DNA from: Desulfoluna spongiiphila
GTDB lineage: Bacteria > Desulfobacterota > Desulfobacteria > Desulfobacterales > Desulfolunaceae
Direction: 5' to 3'
Assembly: GCF_900101345.1 (NCBI RefSeq)
Contig: NZ_FMUX01000002.1
Coordinates: 372,001 to 436,000, forward strand
DNA: 64,000 bases
Shown: one piece after another, positions 53,904 through 61,629 of the stretch
How the letters are laid out: every line of letters starts with the position of its first letter
How positions within the stretch are numbered: position 1 is the first letter of the stretch
Made by a program: the position numbers and the translations under genes
The notes under the pieces: generated by a model
What the model was told of the DNA's origin: nothing
What the model saw: the letters and a program-made list of their open reading frames with translations, nothing else
Database searches by the model: none

Positions 53904-55030
53904 GTGCATGGTTGTTCGTGGGGTCCGTGTTCATGATTTTCTTCGCCTATTTCGGCTACCCCCTTTCCCTGAAGCTGATGCGGCCGCGGCATGCTTCGGT
54001 CCGCAAAATGTCCATTCTTCCTTCGGTGACCTTTATCATCGCGGCCTACAACGAAGAGAAGAGGATACGGCAAAAGCTTGAGGATACCCTTGCTCTTGAT
54101 TACCCCGGGGAAAAATTTCAGGTCATCGTGGCCTCGGACGGCTCCACGGACGGTACCGCCGATATTGTGGGGGAATTTGAAGGGCGGGGGGTCGATTTTA
54201 TCCAGATGGCGGGGCGCAGCGGCAAGGAAAAGGCCCAGAAGGCGGCCCTGGGGCATGCCCGGGGCGATATCGTGATCTTTTCGGATGTGGCCACCGCCCT
54301 GGACCCCCATGGGGTGCGAGTCATTGTGGCCAACTTTGCCGACCCTTCGGTGGGGTGTGTGTCCAGCGAAGACAGGCTCCTGACACGGGACGGCAAGCCG
54401 TGCGGGGAAGGGGTGTATGTCCGGTATGAGATGTGGGTGCGCAGGGTGGAGTCGGAGGTTCACTCGGTGGTGGGGCTCAGCGGCTCTTTTTTTGCCGCCA
54501 GAAAAGAGGTGTGCCGTGATTTCTCCGGTGAGATGCAAAGCGACTTCCGGATGCTGCTGTCCGCCGTGGAAATGGGCTACCGGGGGGTGAGCGATCCCAA
54601 GGTGCTGGGGTATTACAAGGACATCGCAGACCCGGACAAGGAGTTGGAACGGAAGGTCAGGACCGTTGTCCGGGGTCTCACCGTGTTCTTTGAGAGCAGA
54701 CGGTTTTTAAACCCCTTCAGGTTCGGTCTTTTTGCCTACCAGCTGCTGGGACACAAGCTCTGCCGGTGGCTGGTGCCGTTTTTTCTCGTGATCGTCTTTG
54801 GGGCAAACCTTGTGCTGGCGCTCTCATCGTTTTTTTTCTGCCTGTTGTTTGTCTGCCAGGCGGTTTTTTACGGCATCGCCGCTGCCGAGTACGTTCGCAA
54901 GGTGCCCTTTGCCCATTCCGTGCTGCGCATTCCCGGCTATTTTGTCACCGTAAACATTGCCATTGCCCTTGCCTGGAAACTTTACTGGAGCGGCCACCGC
55001 ATCGTGATGTGGACTTCCTCGGAGCGGTAG
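53900..55030 (+). CDS. Membrane glycosyltransferase family 2
   Basis: A 376-residue GT-A enzyme with an N-terminal helix (about 4-22) and C-terminal helices (about 285-350). Motifs are TFIIAAYNEEKRIRQKLEDTL (about 44-64), VIVASDGSTDGT (about 75-86), FSDVATALDPHG (about 131-142) and SGSFFAARKEV plus SDFRMLLSAVEMGYR (about 211-225). It resembles processive hyaluronan/cellulose synthase-like or biofilm PgaC-type transferases, though the Q/RxxRW motif is not clear. It ends at a strong terminator. Confidence 0.83.
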   Translation: MSAWLFVGSVFMIFFAYFGYPLSLKLMRPRHASVRKMSILPSVTFIIAAYNEEKRIRQKLEDTLALDYPGEKFQVIVASDGSTDGTADIVGEFEGRGVDFIQMAGRSGKEKAQKAALGHARGDIVIFSDVATALDPHGVRVIVANFADPSVGCVSSEDRLLTRDGKPCGEGVYVRYEMWVRRVESEVHSVVGLSGSFFAARKEVCRDFSGEMQSDFRMLLSAVEMGYRGVSDPKVLGYYKDIADPDKELERKVRTVVRGLTVFFESRRFLNPFRFGLFAYQLLGHKLCRWLVPFFLVIVFGANLVLALSSFFFCLLFVCQAVFYGIAAAEYVRKVPFAHSVLRIPGYFVTVNIAIALAWKLYWSGHRIVMWTSSER

Positions 55031-55106
55031 GGGCCCCGTAAAAGGGTGGGGTGCTTCATTTTAAGGAGGACATGGGGACGCGGGGCGGGGAGCCTGTGCC
55101 GGTTTG

Positions 55107-55148
55107 CATGAAAAAAGGAGAATGGGTTGCCATTCTCCTTTTTTCATG
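55107..55148. terminator. Bidirectional terminator with 19-bp perfect stem
   Basis: CATGAAAAAAGGAGAATGG (55107-55125), loop GTTG, and the exact complement (55130-55148). A- and T-runs lie inside the stem. It is placed between the convergent glycosyltransferase and PEP-CTERM-like genes. Confidence 0.92.
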
Positions 55149-55174
55149 TGCAGGCCCCTTGCAGGGCGCCCTTG

Positions 55175-55564
55175 TCAATGGGTTCTTTTTGCTTCAAGCC
55201 TTCGCCGGCAGATGCCTGCAAGGCCCAAAAGACTTATGCCCAGCAAAAAGAGGGAGGCGGGGTCATACACCGGCGTCACATCGACCTTGGCAGCGGCCGG
55301 GACGCTCAGACCCGCATTGACCGGTTGCACATCCTGGCTCAGGGCCATGTGCGTGCCCTGCCCGTCCAGGGCGGTGGCGACGCGCGTGGGGTTGGAAGAA
55401 GTGAGGCCTGTGGCGGTGGAAGCAACCAGGGTGTGATGGGCTGCGTAACCGGCCTTAGAGGCCTCCATGGATTTGATCATTATGTGCGGTGCGGCAAAGA
55501 CAGTTTCGCTTGCCAAAAACATGGCAAAAAACGCCAATAGCCAGGGACTCAAACGGTATTTCAT
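55175..55564 (-). CDS. PEP-CTERM-like exported protein
   Basis: A 129-residue protein with signal peptide (about residues 1-24, ending VFA) and a C-terminal sorting-signal-like tail: Y100-D101-P102-A103-S104, a hydrophobic helix (105-117), then CRRR. This is the plan of PEP-CTERM proteins, but the normal Pro-Glu-Pro is Tyr-Asp-Pro here. The Cys directly before the Arg run (C119) is unusual. The mid-part is Ala/Thr/Ser-rich and would be short. It is probably a small exosortase substrate associated with the EPS matrix. GGAG lies seven bases upstream of the ATG. No exosortase is seen in the window, so the processing enzyme must be elsewhere. Confidence 0.72.
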   Translation of the reverse strand: MKYRLSPWLLAFFAMFLASETVFAAPHIMIKSMEASKAGYAAHHTLVASTATGLTSSNPTRVATALDGQGTHMALSQDVQPVNAGLSVPAAAKVDVTPVYDPASLFLLGISLLGLAGICRRRLEAKRTH

Positions 55565-56066
55565 TATTTCTCCAGGATAGAGGTGTGAATGATGAGGCGA
55601 TATGGAGAAGAAATATGGAATATGTTGGATTCGCAGCCCGGAAGGGGCGAGTGCGATCCAGTCATGGGGTGGATGAGAGAGAGGTTGCAGCTTAGTGTGA
55701 ACTAATGCATGAATGATGCCAGGGTCCGAGGGTGAATCGCCGACAATGGATGGTTTGTAAATACAGTGTGTTCACCTTTGGTGCTGTCTGGTGCCGCTTC
55801 TCCGGGGGGGAGGGGTGAGAGTTTTATTACACAATTTGGTGTGTCGGTGTGTAACACATTACACAATTTGCCCGGGTAACAGGGGGAGGCGGCCGCCGGA
55901 AAAAAACGGACGGACCGGGCTTTTCCCCATGGTGATTGGCCCGTGGCCACGTGTCGGTACGGGGGGCTGCGCAGACCGGGCCCTGCACCTGAACGTTGCG
56001 TTGCTTGTCGGCCCCTCCCCGGGGCTGTGTCCATGACGTATGGTCTCCAGGCCAAGGAGTGCAGCC
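55565..56066. other. Divergent intergenic region
   Basis: About 500 bases with no credible gene. It has two direct copies of ATTACACAATTTG (55826, 55858) and a TGTGTAACACA inverted motif between them. It controls the PEP-CTERM-like gene and the ExeA-like ATPase gene. Confidence 0.55.
55826..55870. promoter_or_regulatory. Tandem ATTACACAATTTG sites
   Basis: Two identical 13-base sites start 32 bases apart (three helical turns), with a TGTGTAACACA near-palindrome between. The spacing suggests a cooperative regulator that binds the same face of DNA. It lies about 200 bases before the ATPase gene and 260 before the PEP-CTERM-like gene. Confidence 0.5.
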
Positions 56067-56930
56067 ATGTACGTGAAGCATTACAACCTGAAAACCAGGC
56101 CCTTTGAAATCACGGCGGACCCGGAATTTCTCTGGCTCGGTGAGAAGCACCAAGAAGCCTATGCCATGCTGCGGTACGGGGTACTTGAGAACAAGGGGAT
56201 CCTTTTGCTGACCGGTGATGTGGGCGCGGGGAAAACCACCCTCATCAAGGCCCTTGTCAAAGATCTCTCCGGCGATATCATCCACACGACCATCCCCGAT
56301 CCCGGGGTGGGCGTCATGGACTTTTACAGGTTCATGGCCCGTGGGTTCAAGATGGATGCGTCTTTCTCGTCCAAAGGCCAGTTTATCACCGCCTTCGGAG
56401 CCTTTCTTCATGAGAGCTTCAACAGGCGAAAGATTGTCCTGCTTATCATTGATGAAGCCCAGAGGATGAGCGAAAAACTGCTGGACGACGTGCGCATGCT
56501 CTCCAACATGGAGCGCAACGGCGTCAAGCTCCTCAATATTTTCTTTGTGGGCCAGGCGGAGTTCCTTGACGCCATCGGCAAGCAGAAGTTCCGGGCCCTT
56601 CGCCAGCGCATTACCCTGAGTTACAGCATCGAGCCCCTGGGGCTGGAGGAGACATACCGGTACATCGCCTCGCGGCTGAAGAAGGCCGGGGCCGAGGTCA
56701 ATTGCTTTACCAAGGCCGCCATCAAGGAGATCCACGAGTATTCGGGGGGATCGCCAAGGATGATCAACCTGCTTTGCGACATGACCATGGTGGTGGGCTT
56801 TTCCAAAGGGGTGACGCGCCTGGAAAAACAAACGGTCAGGGATGCGGGCCGAAAGCTCCCCGGAATCACGATTCCCAGGAAAAAAGCCGCCAAGGCAACC
56901 CGGGACGACCCCCGGGAACCGGCGGGTTGA
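56067..56930 (+). CDS. ExeA/GspA-like AAA ATPase, exosortase-locus type
   Basis: A 287-residue ATPase. YVKHYNLKTRPFEITADPEFLWLG at the start is the mark of the ExeA-like family, seen in the PEP-CTERM locus ATPase subfamily (TIGR03015). Walker A is GDVGAGKTT (about 51-59) and Walker B is IVLLIIDEAQ (about 125-134). AAGGAG lies before the ATG at 56067; the upstream frame is not used. A basic, Lys/Arg-rich end follows residue 260. It may drive assembly or export at the envelope. It belongs with the XrtA-type EPS genes and confirms the locus type. Confidence 0.88.
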   Translation: MYVKHYNLKTRPFEITADPEFLWLGEKHQEAYAMLRYGVLENKGILLLTGDVGAGKTTLIKALVKDLSGDIIHTTIPDPGVGVMDFYRFMARGFKMDASFSSKGQFITAFGAFLHESFNRRKIVLLIIDEAQRMSEKLLDDVRMLSNMERNGVKLLNIFFVGQAEFLDAIGKQKFRALRQRITLSYSIEPLGLEETYRYIASRLKKAGAEVNCFTKAAIKEIHEYSGGSPRMINLLCDMTMVVGFSKGVTRLEKQTVRDAGRKLPGITIPRKKAAKATRDDPREPAG

Positions 56931-56936
56931 ATTGTC

Positions 56937-56964
56937 TTGATGTATTGAGTTCTTGTGCTATAAT
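56937..56964 (+). promoter_or_regulatory. Sigma-70 promoter with extended -10
   Basis: TTGATG (56937-56942), a 16-base spacer, and TATAAT (56959-56964) with TG one base before it (TGCTATAAT). It is the clearest housekeeping-type promoter seen in the window. It would drive the YdcF-like gene and possibly the amidotransferase-NRPS genes. Confidence 0.6.
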
Positions 56965-57334
56965 ATACTTAATTTTTAACCTGTTATAAATCGAATGTGA
57001 CACACGTCTACCTGCTTTTTCATCATGGGTTTGTGCCAACCCGAAAGGGATGAATCCTGGCTGAAAACGGGTAGCGAATCGGCTTTCGACGACTCCGTCC
57101 ACCGATGTTGCCGTTGGCCCGTTTTACTTAAAAAAGGCCACACACGGCCGTTGAAATGAGGCCCCGACCCTCCCCGTCCCCTCGATATCCTGACTGTCTT
57201 TGCTGAGCCCCTTGCCCGCATCCCACATTGTCCCTCAGTTTCATGCTGAAATCGTTGGTTTTCTCATTGTATACACCACATCATCCTTCCAAGGCAGTCC
57301 ACCGGCGTCGTCGCCGGGTGGCGGATCGCTTATC

Positions 57335-58012
57335 GTGCGCAGGCCAAAAGCAACAACAGGGGGGCAGGCTCCCGCAGGAACCACCGCCAGGACCTGGGTC
57401 CTCGGTCTTCTCCTCGTTGCCTTCGGTGCGGCTGTTCTGGCCTGGGGGGCTTCCCCACTTAAAGCGGGGTTGAGGGACGCCCTCAGGCGGGAGCTCGTTG
57501 ACATGGATTCCCCCATTCGTGGAACGGCGGACGTTATCTATGTCCTTGGCGGGGGGGTGAGAAGCACCCGGTCCCATCTGAAGCGGGCCGCCGCGTTGTA
57601 CCACCAGGGTGTCTCGAAAAAAATTCTCTACTTTCATCGAGACGGCGACACGGTGAGGGACTGGGGGCTGGGTCGCGTGATCAGCCGCGACGCCTGGGTG
57701 GTGAGGCAGCTTGTCGACCTGGGCGTTCCTGTCTCCGACACGGAGGCCGTCCCTGTCATGGAGGGGTTCTGGGGGACCTACTCCGAAGCCGAGGCGGTGG
57801 CGTTGCTCCTTGCGAAGCGGAACCAAAAGAGCCTGGTGCTGGTCACCTCACCACACCACACAAAGCGCGTGCGGCAGTCCTTTGCCTACTTTTTCCAAGG
57901 GCAGGGGGTCTCCATCCTTGTGGGGGGCTCCGATGACAAGGCCTACCTCCGGGAACTCCTGATGGAACACGTAAAGCTTCGGGTTTACAGCCTGTTCCTG
58001 CTGCGCGGGTAG
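57335..58012 (+). CDS. YdcF/SanA-like (DUF218) membrane-anchored protein
   Basis: One N-terminal membrane helix followed by a DUF218 domain. Motifs are DVIYVLGGGVRS (GGG loop), YSEAEAVALLL and LVLVTSPHHTKRVRQSF, as in YdcF, SanA and ElyC. Such proteins act in envelope or cell-wall sugar metabolism, with reaction mostly unknown. The start is uncertain: the frame is open from a TTG at 57200, and the GTG at 57335 precedes the first membrane-protein-like sequence (TWVLGLLLVAFGAAVLAW). I use 57335, giving 225 residues. It is in the XrtA-type cluster, where such genes are common, between the ATPase and amidotransferase genes. Confidence 0.75.
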   Translation: MRRPKATTGGQAPAGTTARTWVLGLLLVAFGAAVLAWGASPLKAGLRDALRRELVDMDSPIRGTADVIYVLGGGVRSTRSHLKRAAALYHQGVSKKILYFHRDGDTVRDWGLGRVISRDAWVVRQLVDLGVPVSDTEAVPVMEGFWGTYSEAEAVALLLAKRNQKSLVLVTSPHHTKRVRQSFAYFFQGQGVSILVGGSDDKAYLRELLMEHVKLRVYSLFLLRG

Positions 58013-58118
58013 GCCGCGGGGGCACGGATGTGATCCACAACCAAAACACGACACCGTACCGGTGCCCGATCCGGCAGGGGAAGGGCGGGTACGGCCGACA
58101 ATGCAAGGAACCATGCCT

Positions 58119-60092
58119 ATGTGCGGCGTTGCAGGAATATTGGCCGGTGGCCTGGACGGGTCGTCACGGGAGAGGGCCATCTGCTCGATGGTCTCCACCT
58201 TGAACCACCGGGGGCCTGACGGGTGGGGCATCTATTGCGGCGTGGAGATGGCCCTGGGCCACACCCGCCTCTCCATTGTGGACCTTCAGGGCGGCCACCA
58301 GCCCATGATGAGTGATCGGTACGTGATCTCTTACAACGGGGAGATCTACAACCACATCGAACTTCGCGGGGACCTCGAAAAAAAAGGGGTTGTTTTTTCC
58401 ACCACAAGCGACACGGAGGTGGCCCTGAAGGCCTTTGAGGTATACGGCGCCGAGGCCTTTTCCCTTTTTAACGGCCAGTTTGCCATGCTGATCTGGGATC
58501 GGCGGGAAAAGGAGCTGGTGGTGGCGCGGGATCGCTACGGGATTCGGCCCCTGTATGTCCTGGAGCACGAGGGGGGGTGGTATTTCTCATCGGAGATCAA
58601 GGCCTTTGATACCCTTTCAGGGTACCGGCGGACCATGGACATGCAGGCGCTTTTCGAGCATGCCCTGCTGTGGAACACCATGGGCGACAGCACCGTCTAC
58701 AATAAGATCCGGAGTGTTTCGGCCGGGACCTATGAACGGTTCACCACACAGGGGCGTGCGTCGGTCCATCGCTACTATGAGATCGGCGAGTCCTGCGGGG
58801 TGTCCCCGGCAACCCTTGAGGAGGCCGGGGAGGCTTTGGAGGAATTGCTCCTGGACTCGGTGCGGCTGAGGCTCAGGAGCGATGTCCCGGTGGGGGCCTA
58901 CCTGAGCGGGGGCATCGACTCCTCCGTCATAACCCACCTGACCTCCCTGTGGAATCGCGACCGGTTCAAGACCTTTTCCGTGGCCTTTGAAGACGCCGAA
59001 TTTGACGAGTCCTTTTTTCAAAAGGAGATGGTCTCCCGCATCAATTCCGATCACCTGGCCCTTGAGGTGGGCTACAGGCATATCGACGAGCATTTCCTCG
59101 ATGCCGTGTACCATTTTGAACGCCCCGTGTTCCGAACGGCCGGGGTACCCCTGTTCATGCTCTCCGAAAAGGTCCGGGAGAACGGGATCAAGGTGGTGCT
59201 CACCGGGGAGGGGGCCGATGAGATCCTCTGCGGGTACGACTCCTTCAAAGAGCTGAAACTCCTGGAATTCTGGGGCCGGGATCCCGCCTCCAAGATGCGG
59301 CCCCTGTTGATCAAAAAGCTCTACCCCCACCTTCGGCACTACAGCAATCCCAGGCAGTACGGGTTGATGAAGATGTACTACGAAGGGTTTTTAAAGGAGT
59401 ACGACAACGAATTGTCCGGTCTCAACATTCGGGCCGGCAACAACCGGATCCTCTCCAACTACTTTCACAAGGACTACCCGCTGACCTTTGAAAAGGACCG
59501 CCTCATCGAGACGGCAAGGCAGGTGGTCCCCGATAACTTTTCCACCTGGACCCTTCTTCAGAAGAACCAGTTCATGGAGATGAAGACCCTGCTCTCAGGG
59601 TACCTGCTCTCGTCCCAGGGAGATCGGATGTCCCTGGCCCATGGGGTGGAGGGGCGTTATCCCTTCCTGGACCACCGGGTGGTGGAGGCCCTCTTCTATT
59701 TCAAGGACAGGTTCAAACTCCGGGGATTTTCCCAGAAGTACCTTTTGGGAAAAACCTACGGGCACCATCTGCCGGATGCCATCATCAACCGTCCCAAAAA
59801 GCCCTACACGGCCCCGGATCTGAAATCGTTTTTCCATGGGGGCGGCCTGTCCGAGCAGGCGGCCCATTTTCTCTCGGAGGATGTGGTCAGGGAGTACGGA
59901 GTCTTTGACGAGACCATGGTGGGGAGGCTGGTGGCAAAATTCAACCGGGGGATGCCCGCCGAGGTTGGCTACCGGGACAACATGCTCATCACCTTTATCC
60001 TGTCGTGCCAGATGACCCATCACTGGGCCAGGAACCCCAAAAAAGACCCACTGGATCCTGCGGCGATGACCGTGAGGATCGACGACCGGTAA
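58119..60092 (+). CDS. Asparagine-synthase-like amidotransferase, exosortase A type
   Basis: A 657-residue class II glutamine amidotransferase joined to an ATP-PPi synthetase domain. The start is the ATG at 58119, as the next codon is Cys (MCGVAGI), the nucleophile for glutamine hydrolysis; upstream in-frame codons would block it. AAGGAA lies nine bases before. The second domain has the PP-loop AYLSGGIDSS (about 263-272). This matches the amidotransferase 1 of PEP-CTERM/XrtA loci (TIGR03108). It forms an amide from a carboxylate, probably on a precursor for EPS or of the peptide made by the NRPS that follows. Confidence 0.9.
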   Translation: MCGVAGILAGGLDGSSRERAICSMVSTLNHRGPDGWGIYCGVEMALGHTRLSIVDLQGGHQPMMSDRYVISYNGEIYNHIELRGDLEKKGVVFSTTSDTEVALKAFEVYGAEAFSLFNGQFAMLIWDRREKELVVARDRYGIRPLYVLEHEGGWYFSSEIKAFDTLSGYRRTMDMQALFEHALLWNTMGDSTVYNKIRSVSAGTYERFTTQGRASVHRYYEIGESCGVSPATLEEAGEALEELLLDSVRLRLRSDVPVGAYLSGGIDSSVITHLTSLWNRDRFKTFSVAFEDAEFDESFFQKEMVSRINSDHLALEVGYRHIDEHFLDAVYHFERPVFRTAGVPLFMLSEKVRENGIKVVLTGEGADEILCGYDSFKELKLLEFWGRDPASKMRPLLIKKLYPHLRHYSNPRQYGLMKMYYEGFLKEYDNELSGLNIRAGNNRILSNYFHKDYPLTFEKDRLIETARQVVPDNFSTWTLLQKNQFMEMKTLLSGYLLSSQGDRMSLAHGVEGRYPFLDHRVVEALFYFKDRFKLRGFSQKYLLGKTYGHHLPDAIINRPKKPYTAPDLKSFFHGGGLSEQAAHFLSEDVVREYGVFDETMVGRLVAKFNRGMPAEVGYRDNMLITFILSCQMTHHWARNPKKDPLDPAAMTVRIDDR

Positions 60093-60188
60093 GGAAGGTG
60101 ACCTCCTTGACCGGGGCCCGTGATCGGGGAGTGTCCCCGGCCCATGGCACGTGATTGCCAACCGTAAGTAAAAAAAGAGGGCTGCCAT

Positions 60189-61274
60189 ATGACGGATCAT
60201 GAATCGGGACGCTGCGTGAGCTGCGTGCTTTCGGCCGCTTTTCCCGGGATCAAGTTCAACGAAGAGGGGGTCTGCAATTTTTGCAGGGACAAGTTGCAGG
60301 TGACCTCGGACGCGGAGGCCATTGCCCGCGCAAAGGAGAAGATCGAGGCAATGATCAGCCGCAACCGGGGTCAAGGCCGGTACGATGCGCTGATGTGCTA
60401 CAGCGGGGGCAAGGACAGCACCTATACCCTGATGCTGGCAGTGAAAAAATACGGGTTGAGGGTGCTCTCCTTCACCCTGGACAACGGGTTTTTGTCCTCG
60501 GGGGCCCTGGACAACATCAACCGGGTGGTGGACGGCCTGGGCGTGGACCAGATTACGGTGAGGCCGTCGGCGCCCTTTTTCCGGTCCGTCATCAAGGCCA
60601 GCGCCCTCAATGATATCTTCGGCGACCGGGCTCTTTTGCGCATCTCTTCCGGATGCCACGCCTGCATCTCCCTTGTGAACATCACCGCCCAGACCATGGC
60701 CCTTGAACGTGGGATTCCCTTTATCCTGGCGGGGTTTACCCTCGGTCAGATTCCCGCCAACGGGGTGATGTACAAGACCAACTACCGGTTTCTCCAACAG
60801 AGCCGGGAAACCGCCATGGCCAACCTCAGGAGTCACGTCGGGGATGAGGCGGATGCCTATTACGGGATCCGGGAGTCCCTTATTGAGACGGTGACCTCCT
60901 ACCCGCACACCATGAACCTTCTCTGCCTGGAGGACATCACCGAGGCGGAGATCGTCCGCGCCATCGAGCCCCTGGGCTGGGAACGGCCCGGGGATGTGGA
61001 CGGCTGCTCTTCCAATTGCCGTCTGAACACATTTAACAACCACATCCATCAGGTGAAATACGGATACAGCCCCTATGAGCTGGAACTCAGTCATCTTATT
61101 CGAAAAGGGCTGATGACAAGGGACGAGGCCCTTGAAAAGATTTTCGACCAGCCGGTTGATCAGTATCAATCGGTGATGAGCCAACTCGGCATGACAGCCA
61201 ACGACATCGATTCCCTTGAGCCCCGGAGGCAGGAGGCCTGTTCCGGGGGCCTGGAAGCGATGGGGGGGACATGA
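60189..61274 (+). CDS. PP-loop ATPase, N-acetyl-sugar amidotransferase-like
   Basis: A 361-residue protein of the adenine nucleotide alpha-hydrolase (PP-loop) family. N-terminal CVSCVLS (10-16) and CNFC (29-32) look like a zinc site, then the PP-loop YSGGKDST (about 70-77). Further Cys pairs (GCHACIS near 156, CSSNC near 276) add to this. It resembles WbpG/PseA-type enzymes that amidate sugars in LPS or flagellin glycans, and ExsB-like enzymes. It sits between the Asn-synthase-like gene and a carrier protein gene whose start overlaps its stop. A role in modifying a carrier-bound acid or an EPS sugar is inferred. Confidence 0.75.
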   Translation: MTDHESGRCVSCVLSAAFPGIKFNEEGVCNFCRDKLQVTSDAEAIARAKEKIEAMISRNRGQGRYDALMCYSGGKDSTYTLMLAVKKYGLRVLSFTLDNGFLSSGALDNINRVVDGLGVDQITVRPSAPFFRSVIKASALNDIFGDRALLRISSGCHACISLVNITAQTMALERGIPFILAGFTLGQIPANGVMYKTNYRFLQQSRETAMANLRSHVGDEADAYYGIRESLIETVTSYPHTMNLLCLEDITEAEIVRAIEPLGWERPGDVDGCSSNCRLNTFNNHIHQVKYGYSPYELELSHLIRKGLMTRDEALEKIFDQPVDQYQSVMSQLGMTANDIDSLEPRRQEACSGGLEAMGGT

Positions 61275-61615
61275 CCATGGAACCAGTGAACACAGGGGAT
61301 CAGCCCGGCAAGGGCTTTGACGGGGACAACACGATCGCGTTTCGAAAAAAGGAGATCCAGGAGGCGCTGCTGGAGTTCATCACACGGAACTTCATGGTGG
61401 AACGCAGCGACATCAAGCTGGACCTGTCCATGATCGACGAGGGGATCATCGACTCCTTCGGCCTGGTCGAGATCGTCACTTTCATGGAGTCCGCCTTTGA
61501 CATGGAGGTGGCCGACGACGACATGAACCGAGACAACTTCGGCTCGGTCCTGAAGATCGTGGATTACATCCACAGGCAGACCGACACCGACATCCCAATC
61601 CGTGCCGTAACATAA
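61271..61615 (+). CDS. Acyl/peptidyl carrier protein
   Basis: A 114-residue carrier protein with the phosphopantetheine site GIIDSFGLVEIV (S62). It has an unusual 25-residue N-terminal extension before the first helix. ATGA overlap with the PP-loop gene indicates translational coupling; a second ATG at 61277 is possible. Similar carrier proteins occur in exosortase-A loci with an acyl ligase. Here it is followed, 14 bases on, by an NRPS gene that lacks an obvious place for another carrier up to the window end. It may hold the acyl group the NRPS condensation domain uses. Confidence 0.85.
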   Translation: MTMEPVNTGDQPGKGFDGDNTIAFRKKEIQEALLEFITRNFMVERSDIKLDLSMIDEGIIDSFGLVEIVTFMESAFDMEVADDDMNRDNFGSVLKIVDYIHRQTDTDIPIRAVT

Positions 61616-61629
61616 CCCCGGGAGGAATC

